A DNA stretch of 64,000 nucleotides from Arachnia rubra (GTDB taxonomy: Bacteria > Actinomycetota > Actinomycetes > Propionibacteriales > Propionibacteriaceae): the NCBI RefSeq assembly GCF_019973735.1, contig NZ_AP024463.1:124001-188000 (forward strand), in the 5' to 3' direction. The notes beneath the pieces are model-generated. The model did no database searches, was not told where the DNA came from, and was given only the letters and a program-made list of their open reading frames with translations. This document shows positions 19,846 through 30,186 of the stretch, in pieces; position 1 is the first letter of the stretch; every line of letters begins with the position of its first letter. The translations under genes were made by a program, and so were the position numbers.

Positions 19846-20589
19846 ATGAACGCAGTGCCGGCAGTGGAAGCTCGCCAGGTCTCGAAGTCCTTCTCGGTCG
19901 ATGGGAAAGAGGTCCCTGTTCTGCACGGTGCGTCGTTGCAGATCATGCCGGGTGAAATGGTTGCCATCATGGGTCCCTCGGGCTCCGGCAAATCCACCCT
20001 GATGTACTGTCTCGCTGGCCTCGATCAGCCGACGAGCGGGCAGGTCAGTCTCAACGGAACCGACCTGGCGAGCCAGTCTCGTAAGGCATTGGCCGAGATG
20101 CGCCGGGGCGAGCTGGGGTTCGTCTTCCAGTCGTACAACCTCGTCCCGACGCTCACCGCCTACGAGAACGTCGCGTTGCCGTACCTCCTGTCCGGCCGGA
20201 AACCTCCGAAGGAGCAGCTCATCGCCGTCATGAACGAGGTGGGGCTTGGACATCGCGTCGACGCTAAGGTCCCATCAATGTCCGGCGGCGAGCAGCAACG
20301 GACCGCCCTGGCCCGGGTTCTGGCACAGCAACCTCAAATCGTCTTCGCTGATGAGCCGACCGGTGCGCTGGACTCGCGCTCGGGTGAGCTCGTGATGGCG
20401 AGGCTGGCGGAGATCACTCGTCAGGCGGGGCGGTCAGTCGTCGTGGTCACACACGACCCGGGCGTGGCGGCGCGGTGCGATCGTGTGGTCTTCCTGTTCG
20501 ACGGCTACCTGGTGGGTGAGTTGCGTCCGCAGAGTGTCTCCCAGGTAGCCGACGTCCTCACCGAGCTCACAGAGAGGGCACGAGCATGA
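19846..20589 (+). CDS. ABC transporter ATPase, LolD/MacB-like (LanF-type)
   Basis: A 247-aa ATPase energising the FtsX-type permease that follows. Walker A GPSGSGKS (43-50), Q-loop FQSYNL, signature MSGGEQQR and Walker B IVFADEP are all present. I chose the ATG at 19846 because AGGAGA precedes it by 7 nt and the ATPase fold begins at once (VEARQVSKSF). The same frame stays open back to an ATG at 19630, just after the peptidase stop, which would add 72 residues unlike an ABC ATPase. The pair is likely self-immunity or additional export of the lanthipeptide. Confidence 0.88.
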   Translation: MNAVPAVEARQVSKSFSVDGKEVPVLHGASLQIMPGEMVAIMGPSGSGKSTLMYCLAGLDQPTSGQVSLNGTDLASQSRKALAEMRRGELGFVFQSYNLVPTLTAYENVALPYLLSGRKPPKEQLIAVMNEVGLGHRVDAKVPSMSGGEQQRTALARVLAQQPQIVFADEPTGALDSRSGELVMARLAEITRQAGRSVVVVTHDPGVAARCDRVVFLFDGYLVGELRPQSVSQVADVLTELTERARA

Positions 20590-21986
20590 GAACCCTGCTT
20601 CTTGCCGAACTGCGCGGGTCTCTCAGAACGTGGCTCGGTGTCAGCCTAGCCTTTGTCGCGACGAACTTCGCTTTGGTGCTCCCGGCCCTGGTGGAGGCCT
20701 CCATGGTTGTAGAGGGGGATAAAACGGCTTCGTTGAGTGTCCTGGCAGGTGTCAACATGGTGTACACATCCCTCGTGGCCCTCGTCGTCCTAGGCACCGC
20801 CACGAACCTGGCGCTCAGCGCGCGGCGAGGTGCCCTGGCACGGCTGGCCCTTAACGGCGCCACCCCGCGACAGATCGTTCGGACGGTGATCGTGCAGCTG
20901 GTGGCGATGAGCCTGCTGAGTTCCGTCATCGGAGCCGTTCTGGCCCTGCTTGCGCTGCGTCCCGTGCTCGCCTTCCTCGTTACCTGGCGGCAGACTGAAG
21001 CTAGCGAGGAAGTGCCGTTCCCCGAGCCCGTGTACTCGCTTCCGATCGCTCTCGCCGCCGTGGCTATCGCTGTCGTCGTGGCCGTTGTTGGTGGCCTCCG
21101 CCAGACGCGTCGGGCCAGTAAGGTGCCGCCAGTCGATGCGGTGCGGCAGCACGCCAGCGGCGACGAGGGCGCCAAGATGTCGCCCTTCCGGATCGTCATG
21201 GCAGTGATCATCGGCATTGCTGTGGTGGGCTCGTATCTCTCGGTGTTCTCGACTGCGGCGGAGGTGACGCCGGACACGGTGTTCAACTTGATGCAGGCGT
21301 CGTTGCTGGTGCTGGTGCTGTTGGCCATGCTGTTCTCGCTGCTGGCCCCCGTGCTGATTCGGCCGCTCACCTTCGCCTGGGTTCGGCTGCTGCCGCTGGC
21401 GATTCCCAGCTGGCAGCTCGCGCGCCGCACTGTGTACGCTCGGGCTCCCCGCCTCGTGCGTTCGGTCGTTCCCGTGATGATGACCATCGGGCTGCTGCTC
21501 GGGATGGCGAGTGTTGTCGGGTCCTTGCAGGGCACTTTCGATGCGAGTGGATACCACGTAGAAGTGCACGGAACCGGTTGGAGGACGATGCTCATCCTTT
21601 TAGGGCTGCCACTGCTGCTGTCTCTATCCGGCGGGGTCGGGTCGCTCATCATGATGTCCAAGCAGCGTGACGCAGAGCTCGCTCTGCTTGGCGTCGTCGG
21701 TGCAACCCCGCGTCAGCGGTTGCTGGTTCCCCTCTTGGAAGCAGTCATCATCTCGGTGACGGCCACGATCCTCGCGCTCGTCATGACCGCCGGCGCGGTG
21801 GGGCTGCTGGCCCTTGGCTTTCCGATGACGCACAAGTTTGTGTTCGCGTTCGTCCCGCCGTACGGGATCTTCGTGGGCGCGGTCCTCGTGACCTTCGCCA
21901 TCACCATCGCAGCTACCGTGGTGCCGACCCTGCGTGCACGCAGCATGTCCGAACCCGCAGTCATCGCCCGTCTCGTCGCCGACTGA
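20586..21986 (+). CDS. FtsX-type ABC permease (LanE-like)
   Basis: 466-aa integral membrane protein with FtsX-type repeats: paired sequences LALNGATPRQIVRTVIVQ (about residue 87) and LALLGVVGATPRQRLLVP (about 363) are the coupling regions of two FtsX halves. About eight to ten hydrophobic segments. Its ATG overlaps the ATPase stop (ATGA), so the two proteins form one transporter. Last gene of the lanthipeptide operon. Role in immunity versus export is inference from position. Confidence 0.87.
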   Translation: MRTLLLAELRGSLRTWLGVSLAFVATNFALVLPALVEASMVVEGDKTASLSVLAGVNMVYTSLVALVVLGTATNLALSARRGALARLALNGATPRQIVRTVIVQLVAMSLLSSVIGAVLALLALRPVLAFLVTWRQTEASEEVPFPEPVYSLPIALAAVAIAVVVAVVGGLRQTRRASKVPPVDAVRQHASGDEGAKMSPFRIVMAVIIGIAVVGSYLSVFSTAAEVTPDTVFNLMQASLLVLVLLAMLFSLLAPVLIRPLTFAWVRLLPLAIPSWQLARRTVYARAPRLVRSVVPVMMTIGLLLGMASVVGSLQGTFDASGYHVEVHGTGWRTMLILLGLPLLLSLSGGVGSLIMMSKQRDAELALLGVVGATPRQRLLVPLLEAVIISVTATILALVMTAGAVGLLALGFPMTHKFVFAFVPPYGIFVGAVLVTFAITIAATVVPTLRARSMSEPAVIARLVAD

Positions 21987-22028
21987 CTGATCCACGCGGT
22001 CGGTTGGCCTAGTGGTAGTGGTTTACGA

Positions 22029-22057
22029 AGACGGGTGTTTTTGGAGAAACCCGCCGT
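22029..22057 (+). terminator. Possible terminator between convergent genes
   Basis: A hairpin formed by GACGG...CCGTC with an inner GGGT/ACCC pair and one bulge lies between the lanthipeptide operon and the convergent response regulator. It is the best terminator candidate in this 165-bp gap. Confidence 0.4.
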
Positions 22058-22151
22058 CGCGTCAGGTCGCCGGGAGAACCTGGTCACCTCGAAGGCCGCA
22101 TAACTTCATGACCGCGATCCCAGGGACATCGTCCACTTGACAGACCCGACG

Positions 22152-22850
22152 CTAGTCCTTGGACTGGGTGCTTACGTCCGCCGGTTTGCCCGTCTCTGGG
22201 TCGATCAGACGCTTGCGTATGGCGAGCACCAGGATTTGTGTGCGTGATCGGACACCAAGCTTGTCCCCGATGTGGGAGAGGTACTGCTTGACTGATCCCT
22301 CGGAGACGTAGAGCTGGGATGCGATTTCCACGTTGTTGAGTCCCTCAGCTAAACACCCGAGCACATCCAACTCTCGGGGGGTGAGCTTCATGTCTTCGGG
22401 TTCCTTTGGGCCGATGTCATCGTCGAGCAGCGTGTTTACCAGCATCCGTCGGATGGACGATGATAGCGGCATCTCTCCAGCGAGAGCATGCCTCATTGCA
22501 TCAATCAGCTCCCCGGCCCGCAGGTTCTTCATGAGGTACCCGGATGCCCCTGCCCGGAGGGCCGCCACCACGTGTGAGCGGGTCCCGAATGTTGTCAGGG
22601 CGACGACGATCGCCCGTGGATCTCGCTTGCAGATAGCCGCGATGGCCTCTGGCCCGCTCATCTCCGGCATCTGAAGGTCCATCAACGTGATATTGGGCTG
22701 GTGCTGGGTGTAGGCGCGGATCGCTTCTCGACCATTGTGTGCTTTCGCGCAGATCTCGAAGTCCTCTGTCATAGCCAGCATCATCCGGTAGGCCTCGATG
22801 ACAAGGGGATCATCGTCAACCACCAGAACCCTCTGCAGTTGAGTCGTCAT
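22152..22850 (-). CDS. NarL/LuxR-type two-component response regulator
   Basis: 232 aa: receiver domain with phospho-acceptor Asp58 (NITLMDLQMPEMSG) and conserved acidic pair VDDD near the N-terminus, then a LuxR-type DNA-binding domain (LTPRELDVLGCLAEGLNNVEIA, residues about 155-215). No histidine kinase gene lies within the window, so it is an orphan here. It converges on the lanthipeptide operon; it is the nearest regulator and may control it (inference only). Confidence 0.9.
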   Translation of the reverse strand: MTTQLQRVLVVDDDPLVIEAYRMMLAMTEDFEICAKAHNGREAIRAYTQHQPNITLMDLQMPEMSGPEAIAAICKRDPRAIVVALTTFGTRSHVVAALRAGASGYLMKNLRAGELIDAMRHALAGEMPLSSSIRRMLVNTLLDDDIGPKEPEDMKLTPRELDVLGCLAEGLNNVEIASQLYVSEGSVKQYLSHIGDKLGVRSRTQILVLAIRKRLIDPETGKPADVSTQSKD

Positions 22851-22963
22851 GGGGAGATTCTAAGGGGCCATCATGACACGGCGTGTCGTAGCGTGGAAGC
22901 AACAACGGGCGGAGGTGTCAGATTCTCTTGTAAGAGGTCAGGTCGTTGCTGAAGGAGATTGAC

Positions 22964-23460
22964 TGTGACCGTGACGAAGGAGTTTGAGCAGAAGCCAGAG
23001 GCGCGCCGGCTGCAGTGTGAGCTTGTCGGTGATGAGCTGTTGTGGCCTCTGACGAGCGAGGGGTTGCGTTGACCGCGGTGGGTGGGCTCTTGCCGGAGAT
23101 GACCAAGGCTGTGCTCGAACGAGGTGTAGAGGCTGAGCTCAGCGATCATCTGGGCTATCTGCGTGGTGAGATGGCCGGCCAGGGCTCGGGCAATTCCCGT
23201 AACGGGACGGCCCTGAAGACGGTGGTCAGTGAGGTCGGCGACATTCAGCTCGACCAGCCTCGGAGTCGCAACTCTAGCTTCTCTTCGATACTGATGCCTA
23301 AGGGCTCACGCAGGCTGGGTGGTCGTGGGTGAGATGATCAGCAAGGTTGCCAAGGCCGTCGCAGGCGAAATCGTAGCCCTTAGAGGTTTTCTACCCGGTC
23401 ATCTACCTTGACGCGCCGAATCGTGAAGGTTCGTGACGGCGCGCATGTGGCTAATTTTTC
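22964..23460 (+). pseudogene. Decayed IS256-family (Mutator) transposase
   Basis: Readable pieces occur in different frames: ELVGDELLWPLTSEGLR near 22990-23070, then LLPEMTKAVLERGVEAELSD and GSGNSRNGTALKTV up to 23332, then MISKVAKAVAGEIVA, YPVIYLDA and VKVRDGAHVANF up to about 23460. These match the N-terminal half of IS256-type transposases in order, but with frameshifts and internal deletions, and the C-terminal half is missing. Clearly inactive. Confidence 0.8.
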
Positions 23461-24874
<1,414 letters not shown>

Positions 24875-25138
24875 GAGTAGATTCTGTGCGCTCGTATCAC
24901 GCCCTAGCCGAGGATGTGTTCTGGCTGGGCGTCGACGGATGCCCGTGGGTCGTCAATACGACGACCCGCCATCGGGGGCAAAGCATCGCGTCACGCCCGC
25001 GGCGCTTCACACTGACACTGGACAGGATCAAGGAGATTGGATTCTCGCCTTGAGATGGTGCTGCGGGTCTCCATGAATATGTGCGCCGACTCGGTGCACA
25101 GTCAGCCACAACAAGAAGTACTGAGAAAGGAGTAAGTA
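24875..25138. other. Gap between rmlB and rmlA with possible gene remnant
   Basis: A frame from GTG 24885 reads VRSYHALAEDVFWLG and then loses any similarity. ALAEDVFWLG faintly resembles the start of flavodiiron-type proteins, but it is too short to call. The right end holds the rmlA ribosome site. Confidence 0.25.
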
Positions 25139-26002
25139 GTGAAAGGAATTATCCTAGCAGGCGGGTCTGGTACGCGTCTCCATCCCCTTACCATCGGGTC
25201 GTCTAAACAGATGCTCCCGGTATACGACAAACCGATGGTCTACTATCCGTTGAGCACGCTTATGCTCGCAGGGATACGCGACATCCTGGTCATCACCACC
25301 CCCCATGATGCTGAGGCATTTCATAGGCTGCTGCGCGATGGAAGCCAGTGGGGAATCAATATTGTCTACACGATCCAGGAGGTTCCCAATGGGCTCGCGC
25401 AGGCCTTCGTGTTAGGTGCCGAGCATGTGGGGCGGGAATCTGTCGCCCTAGTCCTGGGTGACAACATCTTCTATGGCCCCCGCATGGGCTACCAGTTACG
25501 GCGCCACACCGACCCTGACGGCGGGGCGGTGTTCGCCTATCACGTCTCTAATCCCAAGGCCTATGGCGTTGTTGAGTTCGACGCGTCCTTCAGGGCACTG
25601 TCCATTGAGGAGAAGCCCAGCGTACCGAAGTCCAATTACGCTGTTCCAGGCCTGTACTTCTATGATAACGATGTCCTTGAGATTGCCCGGAAGCTGAAGC
25701 CCTCAGCCCGGGGAGAGTACGAGATCACTGACGTAAACCAGACTTACCTCGAAGCAGGGCGACTTACGGTCGAGGTCTTACCACGCGGTACAGCGTGGCT
25801 AGACACCGGAACCTTCGATTCTCTCGCCGAAGCGACAGCATTCGTAAAAACCGTGGAAGCACGGCAGGGACTCAAGGTGGGAGCCCCTGAGGAGGTCGCG
25901 TGGCGCATGGGCTTCATCAACGACGACGGGCTGAGGAGTTGCGCCGAGACACTCGGCAAGTCCGGGTATGGACAGTATCTGCTCGGGCTCATGGATACCT
26001 GA
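25139..26002 (+). CDS. rmlA: Glucose-1-phosphate thymidylyltransferase
   Basis: 287 aa, normal length. It makes dTDP-glucose from dTTP and glucose-1-phosphate. [11 protein letters not shown] near the N-terminus is the nucleotide-binding signature, followed by [12 protein letters not shown] and [11 protein letters not shown] start at 25139 with AGGAG 8 nt upstream. Together with rmlB it supplies dTDP-4-keto-6-deoxyglucose, a precursor of rhamnose and other deoxysugars for cell envelope or natural-product glycosylation. No glycosyltransferase is adjacent. Confidence 0.94.
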   Translation: MKGIILAGGSGTRLHPLTIGSSKQMLPVYDKPMVYYPLSTLMLAGIRDILVITTPHDAEAFHRLLRDGSQWGINIVYTIQEVPNGLAQAFVLGAEHVGRESVALVLGDNIFYGPRMGYQLRRHTDPDGGAVFAYHVSNPKAYGVVEFDASFRALSIEEKPSVPKSNYAVPGLYFYDNDVLEIARKLKPSARGEYEITDVNQTYLEAGRLTVEVLPRGTAWLDTGTFDSLAEATAFVKTVEARQGLKVGAPEEVAWRMGFINDDGLRSCAETLGKSGYGQYLLGLMDT

Positions 26003-26184
26003 TAGCCAAGTAGGGGCCTTCCGGCCCACATACGTTGTGTCCCGACATGGTGGTGCAGCGGCGGTTCTCTTGTGAGTGGCTGGTCTGGAACTATCGGGGC
26101 GAGGGAGAGCTCCGGTCCCTGTTGCAACGAGCGCGTTTCTCCAGTGTGTCTTCCCTCTGCGGTTGGTGATCCGTGACGGCTCGG

Positions 26185-27825
26185 TCAGGCCACCTTGAGT
26201 CCGACCGATTTGTTGCTCGTCTCAGATTGGGTCGGGGCAGTCGTGGTGCTGTCAATCTTGTGTTCGCGTAGGTTCTGTTTCATCACTTTTCCTGTCGATG
26301 TCATGGGTAGCTGGTTCACAAAGTGGATTCGCTTGGGGATCTTGAATCCGGCGAGGGAGCTGCGAGCGAAGCTGCGCAAGGCTTCGGCCTCCACGGACGT
26401 GGTGGCGACAACGTAGGCGACGACGATCTCACCCCAGTACTCGTCGGGGTGTCCCACTACGGCCACATCATCGACTGCTGGATGGGCGGCGAGAGTTTGC
26501 TCCACCTCAATCGTGGAGACATTCTCGCCCCCTGAGATGATGAGGTCCTTGGCGCGGTCGACGATCTCGATGTATCCGTCGGGGTGCATGACCGCCAGGT
26601 CACCGGTGTGGAACCAGCCACCGCGGAAAGCTGCTGCAGTAGCCGCCTTGTCTCTGAAGTAGCCGGACGTCACCGTGTTGCCGCGCAGCACGATCTCGCC
26701 GACGGTCGTACCGTCCGCAGGTACGTCCGTCATGCTGTCGTCCGTGGTGATGACCCTCACGGGTTCGGCGGTGAGCATCGACACTCCTTGCCGAGCCATG
26801 AGGCGTGCCCGCTTGTGGGTGGGCAGGTTAGACCAGGAAGTCTGTGGTTCGCACACGGTATAGGGGCCGTACGACTCGGTCAGGCCGTAGACATGAATCA
26901 CCGTGATGCCGAGTTTCACTAGGCGTTCAATTATGCCGGGGGTGGGGGCTGCGCCAGCTGTGGTGACTGTCAGCGGGTGACGCAGCTCCCGGCCCGCAAC
27001 CCCATTGGCAATGATGTTGAGGACGGTGGGGGCCCCGCACAGGTGGGTGACTCCCTCGCGGTTGACGAGGTTCCACACGGTCTCGCAAGTGACCGCGCGC
27101 AGACACACCTGCGTTGCTCCCGTGCCCACTGCTGCCCACGGCACGCACCAGCCGTTACAGTGGAACATCGGCAGCGTCCACAGATACACAGAGTGGCAGT
27201 CGAGCGCCTGGTGATGGATCTGGCTCAGCGCGTTGAGGGCCGCGCCTCGATGGTTGTACATGACTCCCTTCGGTCGCCCGGTGGTACCTGAGGTGTAGTT
27301 GATCGAGATCAGGTCCTGCTCGGAGTGATCCGGCCATCCAGTGATGTCGTCAAGGGCCGCGGCCGTGAACTCGCCCCAGTCACGGACGCCCGGAGTGGGG
27401 GAGGGCGTGACCTGTCCCTGAGCGTCAGGGAGCAGGAAGACTTGCAGCGACTCCGGTAACTGTGTGGGTAGGCGGCTGGTGTGTGCCGGGTCGACGAAGC
27501 AGTACGCCGCCTCGCAGTGCTCCAAGATGGCCAGGATCTCGGGGGGTGCCATCCGGGTGTTGAGGGTCACGAGCACTCCACCTGCTGTTGGGACGGCGAA
27601 GTGGGCGATCAGGAGTTCTGCGGAGTTAGGGGCGATCATCGCCACACGGTCGCCCGGCTGCAGGCCGCAGGCAATGAGGTGCTCGGCAAACTGCTGTACC
27701 GAGGTGGCCAAGTCCTCGAATGACCAGCGGCGGTCCCCGTCGACGACAGCGAGCTTGGTGCGGAACGCGGTGGAAGAACGCGCGAGGAAGGCGAGCGGAG
27801 ACAGCGGTGTGGACAGAGGCGACAT
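26185..27825 (-). CDS. AMP-forming acyl-CoA synthetase
   Basis: 546-aa adenylate-forming ligase that activates a carboxylic acid as acyl-AMP and then acyl-CoA. ATP motif YTSGTTGRPKG (about 186-196), second core motif YGLTESYGPYTVCE, hinge GGWFHTGDLAV and IVDRAKDLIISGGEN, and a C-terminal catalytic Lys in TSTGKVMKQNLREH. The layout resembles medium/long-chain fatty-acid ligases (FadD/AlkK-like). The exact substrate cannot be read. It lies 17 bp downstream of the membrane kinase-like gene on the same strand. Confidence 0.9.
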   Translation of the reverse strand: MSPLSTPLSPLAFLARSSTAFRTKLAVVDGDRRWSFEDLATSVQQFAEHLIACGLQPGDRVAMIAPNSAELLIAHFAVPTAGGVLVTLNTRMAPPEILAILEHCEAAYCFVDPAHTSRLPTQLPESLQVFLLPDAQGQVTPSPTPGVRDWGEFTAAALDDITGWPDHSEQDLISINYTSGTTGRPKGVMYNHRGAALNALSQIHHQALDCHSVYLWTLPMFHCNGWCVPWAAVGTGATQVCLRAVTCETVWNLVNREGVTHLCGAPTVLNIIANGVAGRELRHPLTVTTAGAAPTPGIIERLVKLGITVIHVYGLTESYGPYTVCEPQTSWSNLPTHKRARLMARQGVSMLTAEPVRVITTDDSMTDVPADGTTVGEIVLRGNTVTSGYFRDKAATAAAFRGGWFHTGDLAVMHPDGYIEIVDRAKDLIISGGENVSTIEVEQTLAAHPAVDDVAVVGHPDEYWGEIVVAYVVATTSVEAEALRSFARSSLAGFKIPKRIHFVNQLPMTSTGKVMKQNLREHKIDSTTTAPTQSETSNKSVGLKVA

Positions 27826-27841
27826 CGAGGCGTTCTCCTTT

Positions 27842-28906
27842 TTAGAAAATGAACATACCGAAGACCCAGCAGATGAGGGCGTTTCCGGTGGCTATAGAAA
27901 AGTCGTCCGTGCTTCGGGGGGAAATCAGCTCCAGCACAGTGGAGTTGGCGGCGATCGTGACGGCCAACAGGATCCAGACCCCGCCGAGCCCATTTGTGAG
28001 GATGATCCCGAGGCAGAATGTCAGACCGACGATGAATCCGGTTACGGTTCCGCCTACAGACTTACGATTGAGGTCGCCAAGGCCAATGACTTTGATGGTC
28101 TGGCGTCCGTACAGACTGCCCCCGATCTCGGCTGCAGCGTCCGTGACGAGGTAGGCCCCCCAGATGAGGGCGAAGATGATAGCGAAATGCTGGGGCTCGT
28201 AGAGAGGAGCCAGTGCCAACCCGAGCGGGACCAGGATGAACTTGAACAAAGTCCACAGGTTTATCGACATCAGGCAGTTCGCCCGAGCCAAAGTTCCGTC
28301 CATGATGCGGGTCTGCGAGCCGTACAGGGCGGCGCCGACGATGCCGTCGGCCCGGTAAGCCGCGATGAATACCCAACCTGTGACGACAGCGTCGAGGAGT
28401 TGGTCGCCGAGGAACAAGGTGACGAAATCGTTGCTGGGGGACACGGCGATGTGCTGGTACAGGTGGTAGAAGCTGGCGAGGGCCAAGGCGAACGTTCGAC
28501 CGCGGCGACCGATCATGTCGATAATCCGGATACGTCGCTCAGAGTAACGCCGCGTCATCTCCGCGACGCTGAACTTGTGGTGCATCCGCGAGGAGGCAAC
28601 GAGCTTGCGGTCCTCGGATGTCATCCCGACGACCTTGGCTAGCAGCAGGTTCTTCACCCCGTGCCAGATCAGCCCCCACCCGAGAGTCCCGAACACGAGA
28701 ACGTCGAGGACAGCCAAGACGGAACTCACTGTCAACTGGTAGCCGCCGTAGAAGGCGGAGTGTCCGGTGAACTGGGTCACCACCCAATATGCTGTAAGCA
28801 CTACGTTGCAGGCCAACAGGACTCGAAAGACGGTGTTGGCCCGGTGCAGCGACGTCATTTCTGGGGCGGGCCTGAGGACCTCGACTGGTGTCATAACTTG
28901 TTCCAC
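27842..28906 (-). CDS. Integral membrane protein with phytol/dolichol kinase-like C-terminus
   Basis: 354 aa with about eight hydrophobic segments. The C-terminal half reads DAAAEIGGSLYGRQTIKVIG, GDLNRKSVGGTVTGFIV and ELISPRSTDDFSIATGNAL, the same order of motifs as CTP-dependent polyprenol/phytol kinases and CDP-DAG synthases (acidic residue plus glycine, Asn-Arg-Lys-Ser, then Pro-Arg-x-x-Asp-Asp). I infer a lipid alcohol kinase or related membrane lipid enzyme; the N-terminal 130 residues are not recognised. First gene of a two-gene unit with the acyl-CoA synthetase. Confidence 0.6.
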   Translation of the reverse strand: MEQVMTPVEVLRPAPEMTSLHRANTVFRVLLACNVVLTAYWVVTQFTGHSAFYGGYQLTVSSVLAVLDVLVFGTLGWGLIWHGVKNLLLAKVVGMTSEDRKLVASSRMHHKFSVAEMTRRYSERRIRIIDMIGRRGRTFALALASFYHLYQHIAVSPSNDFVTLFLGDQLLDAVVTGWVFIAAYRADGIVGAALYGSQTRIMDGTLARANCLMSINLWTLFKFILVPLGLALAPLYEPQHFAIIFALIWGAYLVTDAAAEIGGSLYGRQTIKVIGLGDLNRKSVGGTVTGFIVGLTFCLGIILTNGLGGVWILLAVTIAANSTVLELISPRSTDDFSIATGNALICWVFGMFIF

Positions 28907-29431
28907 GTGACCAAGGTAGGGGAGGGGTGGAGTAGAGGCAGTCGATTTGCGGTTAGGGTGACTTCCTGCATTGCCAGTGGTCTGGTGACGAATATGGCCG
29001 ACCGGTCAGAGCGCCGTAGCCAACAGTTTGTTCTGTAAAGGGGGAGGAAGCAGTGAAGTGTCTGGGGGATTATTCAGTGAATCTGAAATCCTTGCAAGAA
29101 AGGCAGGGCTTAAATAATCGCAAGAGCGGCTCATTTAGATAGAAAAGAATTTGACAAGCTTCCGCGTCTGCGGCGTCCTTGTCATAGCCCAGATAAGGCC
29201 TAGCGCAGTGAGCGTGATCGCATCGTAATGGGCGAGCACTGAAACTGGAGAATGAGAATGGTATGGGGTGTTGCCAGTGATGCCGTGGAGGTTGACTGAT
29301 GGTTGAGCCCCTCAAACTCAATGGCTTCGAAGAACTCCCCCCCCACGGACCGTGCCGGTCTGCTGCTCCATCACGTTTGCCCGTTGTGATGCCAGCAAAC
29401 AGAGCCATCGTGGTGCTCTCGGCGTGGAAGA
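28907..29431. other. Non-coding gap with one IS-end-like sequence
   Basis: 525 bp between divergent genes. It should contain both promoters. GGGGATTATTCA at about 29065-29075 resembles one end of the small inverted-repeat family found elsewhere, but no matching second end is clear. Nothing else is supported. Confidence 0.3.
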
Positions 29432-30184
29432 GTGGGTGCCGTGCTGGATGATCTCGGTTCTGATGTTGCCCTGCGTGAGCCACCCAGGCGGGTGGTGTCG
29501 CTGGTGCCGTCCCTGACGGAGGCGATCGCCGTCACTGTGCCCGGGGTGCTCGTCGGGGCTACGGACTGGTGCACCCATCCCGCTGGACTCGACGTCACCC
29601 GGGTGCGGGGCACCAAGAACCCCAATCGCGACCTCATCGCCGCGCTTCATCCCGACCTCGTGGTGGCCAACCAGGAGGAGAACCGCCGTCTCGACGTCGA
29701 CCGGCTGCGGGCTGCCGGAATCCCTGTGTGGGTGACCCGCATCGACAGCATCGCCGAGGCCCTCGATAGCCTGGACCGGCTGTTCCGGGAGGCCTTCGGA
29801 CTGCGTGAGACCGACTGGATTGACAAGGCCCGCGAGGTGTGGAACCGGCCGCCGAGGCTGACCGGCCGGGTGGCGCTCCCAGTGTGGCGGGACCCCTGGA
29901 TCTGGGTGGGCGCAGGCACCTACCCCAACGATGTGCTGCGCCGCCTGGGCCTGGTCAATATTGTTGATGAGTTGCGGTATCCGCATCTTAAAATCAGCGA
30001 CGCCCTCCGCCGGAATCCCGACCTGGCCCTGCTTCCCGACGAGCCCTACCCCTTCACCGCAGCCGACGGCCCGGAGGCGCTGGGGCCGGTGCGGCCGGTC
30101 GCGGTGAAGGGCAGGTCGCTGTTCTGGTACGGCCCCGCGATGCTCAAGGCCCGGGACGAGCTGGAGGCCGCCCTGCTTACGTAG
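29432..30184 (+). CDS. BtuF-like helical-backbone metal/cobalamin-binding protein, no signal peptide
   Basis: 250 aa with the class III binding-protein signature RVVSLVPSLTEAI near the N-terminus, then LVGATDWCTHP, LHPDLVVANQEENR and a C-terminal lobe after a helical linker. Family members capture vitamin B12 or ferric siderophores for ABC importers. This one lacks a signal peptide or lipobox, and no permease/ATPase genes are adjacent, so it may be a cytoplasmic paralogue of unknown job. A GTG at 29441 is an alternative start. Confidence 0.75.
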   Translation: MGAVLDDLGSDVALREPPRRVVSLVPSLTEAIAVTVPGVLVGATDWCTHPAGLDVTRVRGTKNPNRDLIAALHPDLVVANQEENRRLDVDRLRAAGIPVWVTRIDSIAEALDSLDRLFREAFGLRETDWIDKAREVWNRPPRLTGRVALPVWRDPWIWVGAGTYPNDVLRRLGLVNIVDELRYPHLKISDALRRNPDLALLPDEPYPFTAADGPEALGPVRPVAVKGRSLFWYGPAMLKARDELEAALLT

Positions 30185-30186
30185 CC

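Noticed and set aside
21995..22090. tRNA-like stretch (GGTTGGCCTAGTGGTAGTGG)
   Set aside because: Looks like a D-arm, but no GTTCGA T-loop or consistent acceptor stem follows.
27464..28642. 392-codon plus-strand frame
   Set aside because: Shadow opposite the acyl-CoA ligase and membrane protein genes; no domain motifs.
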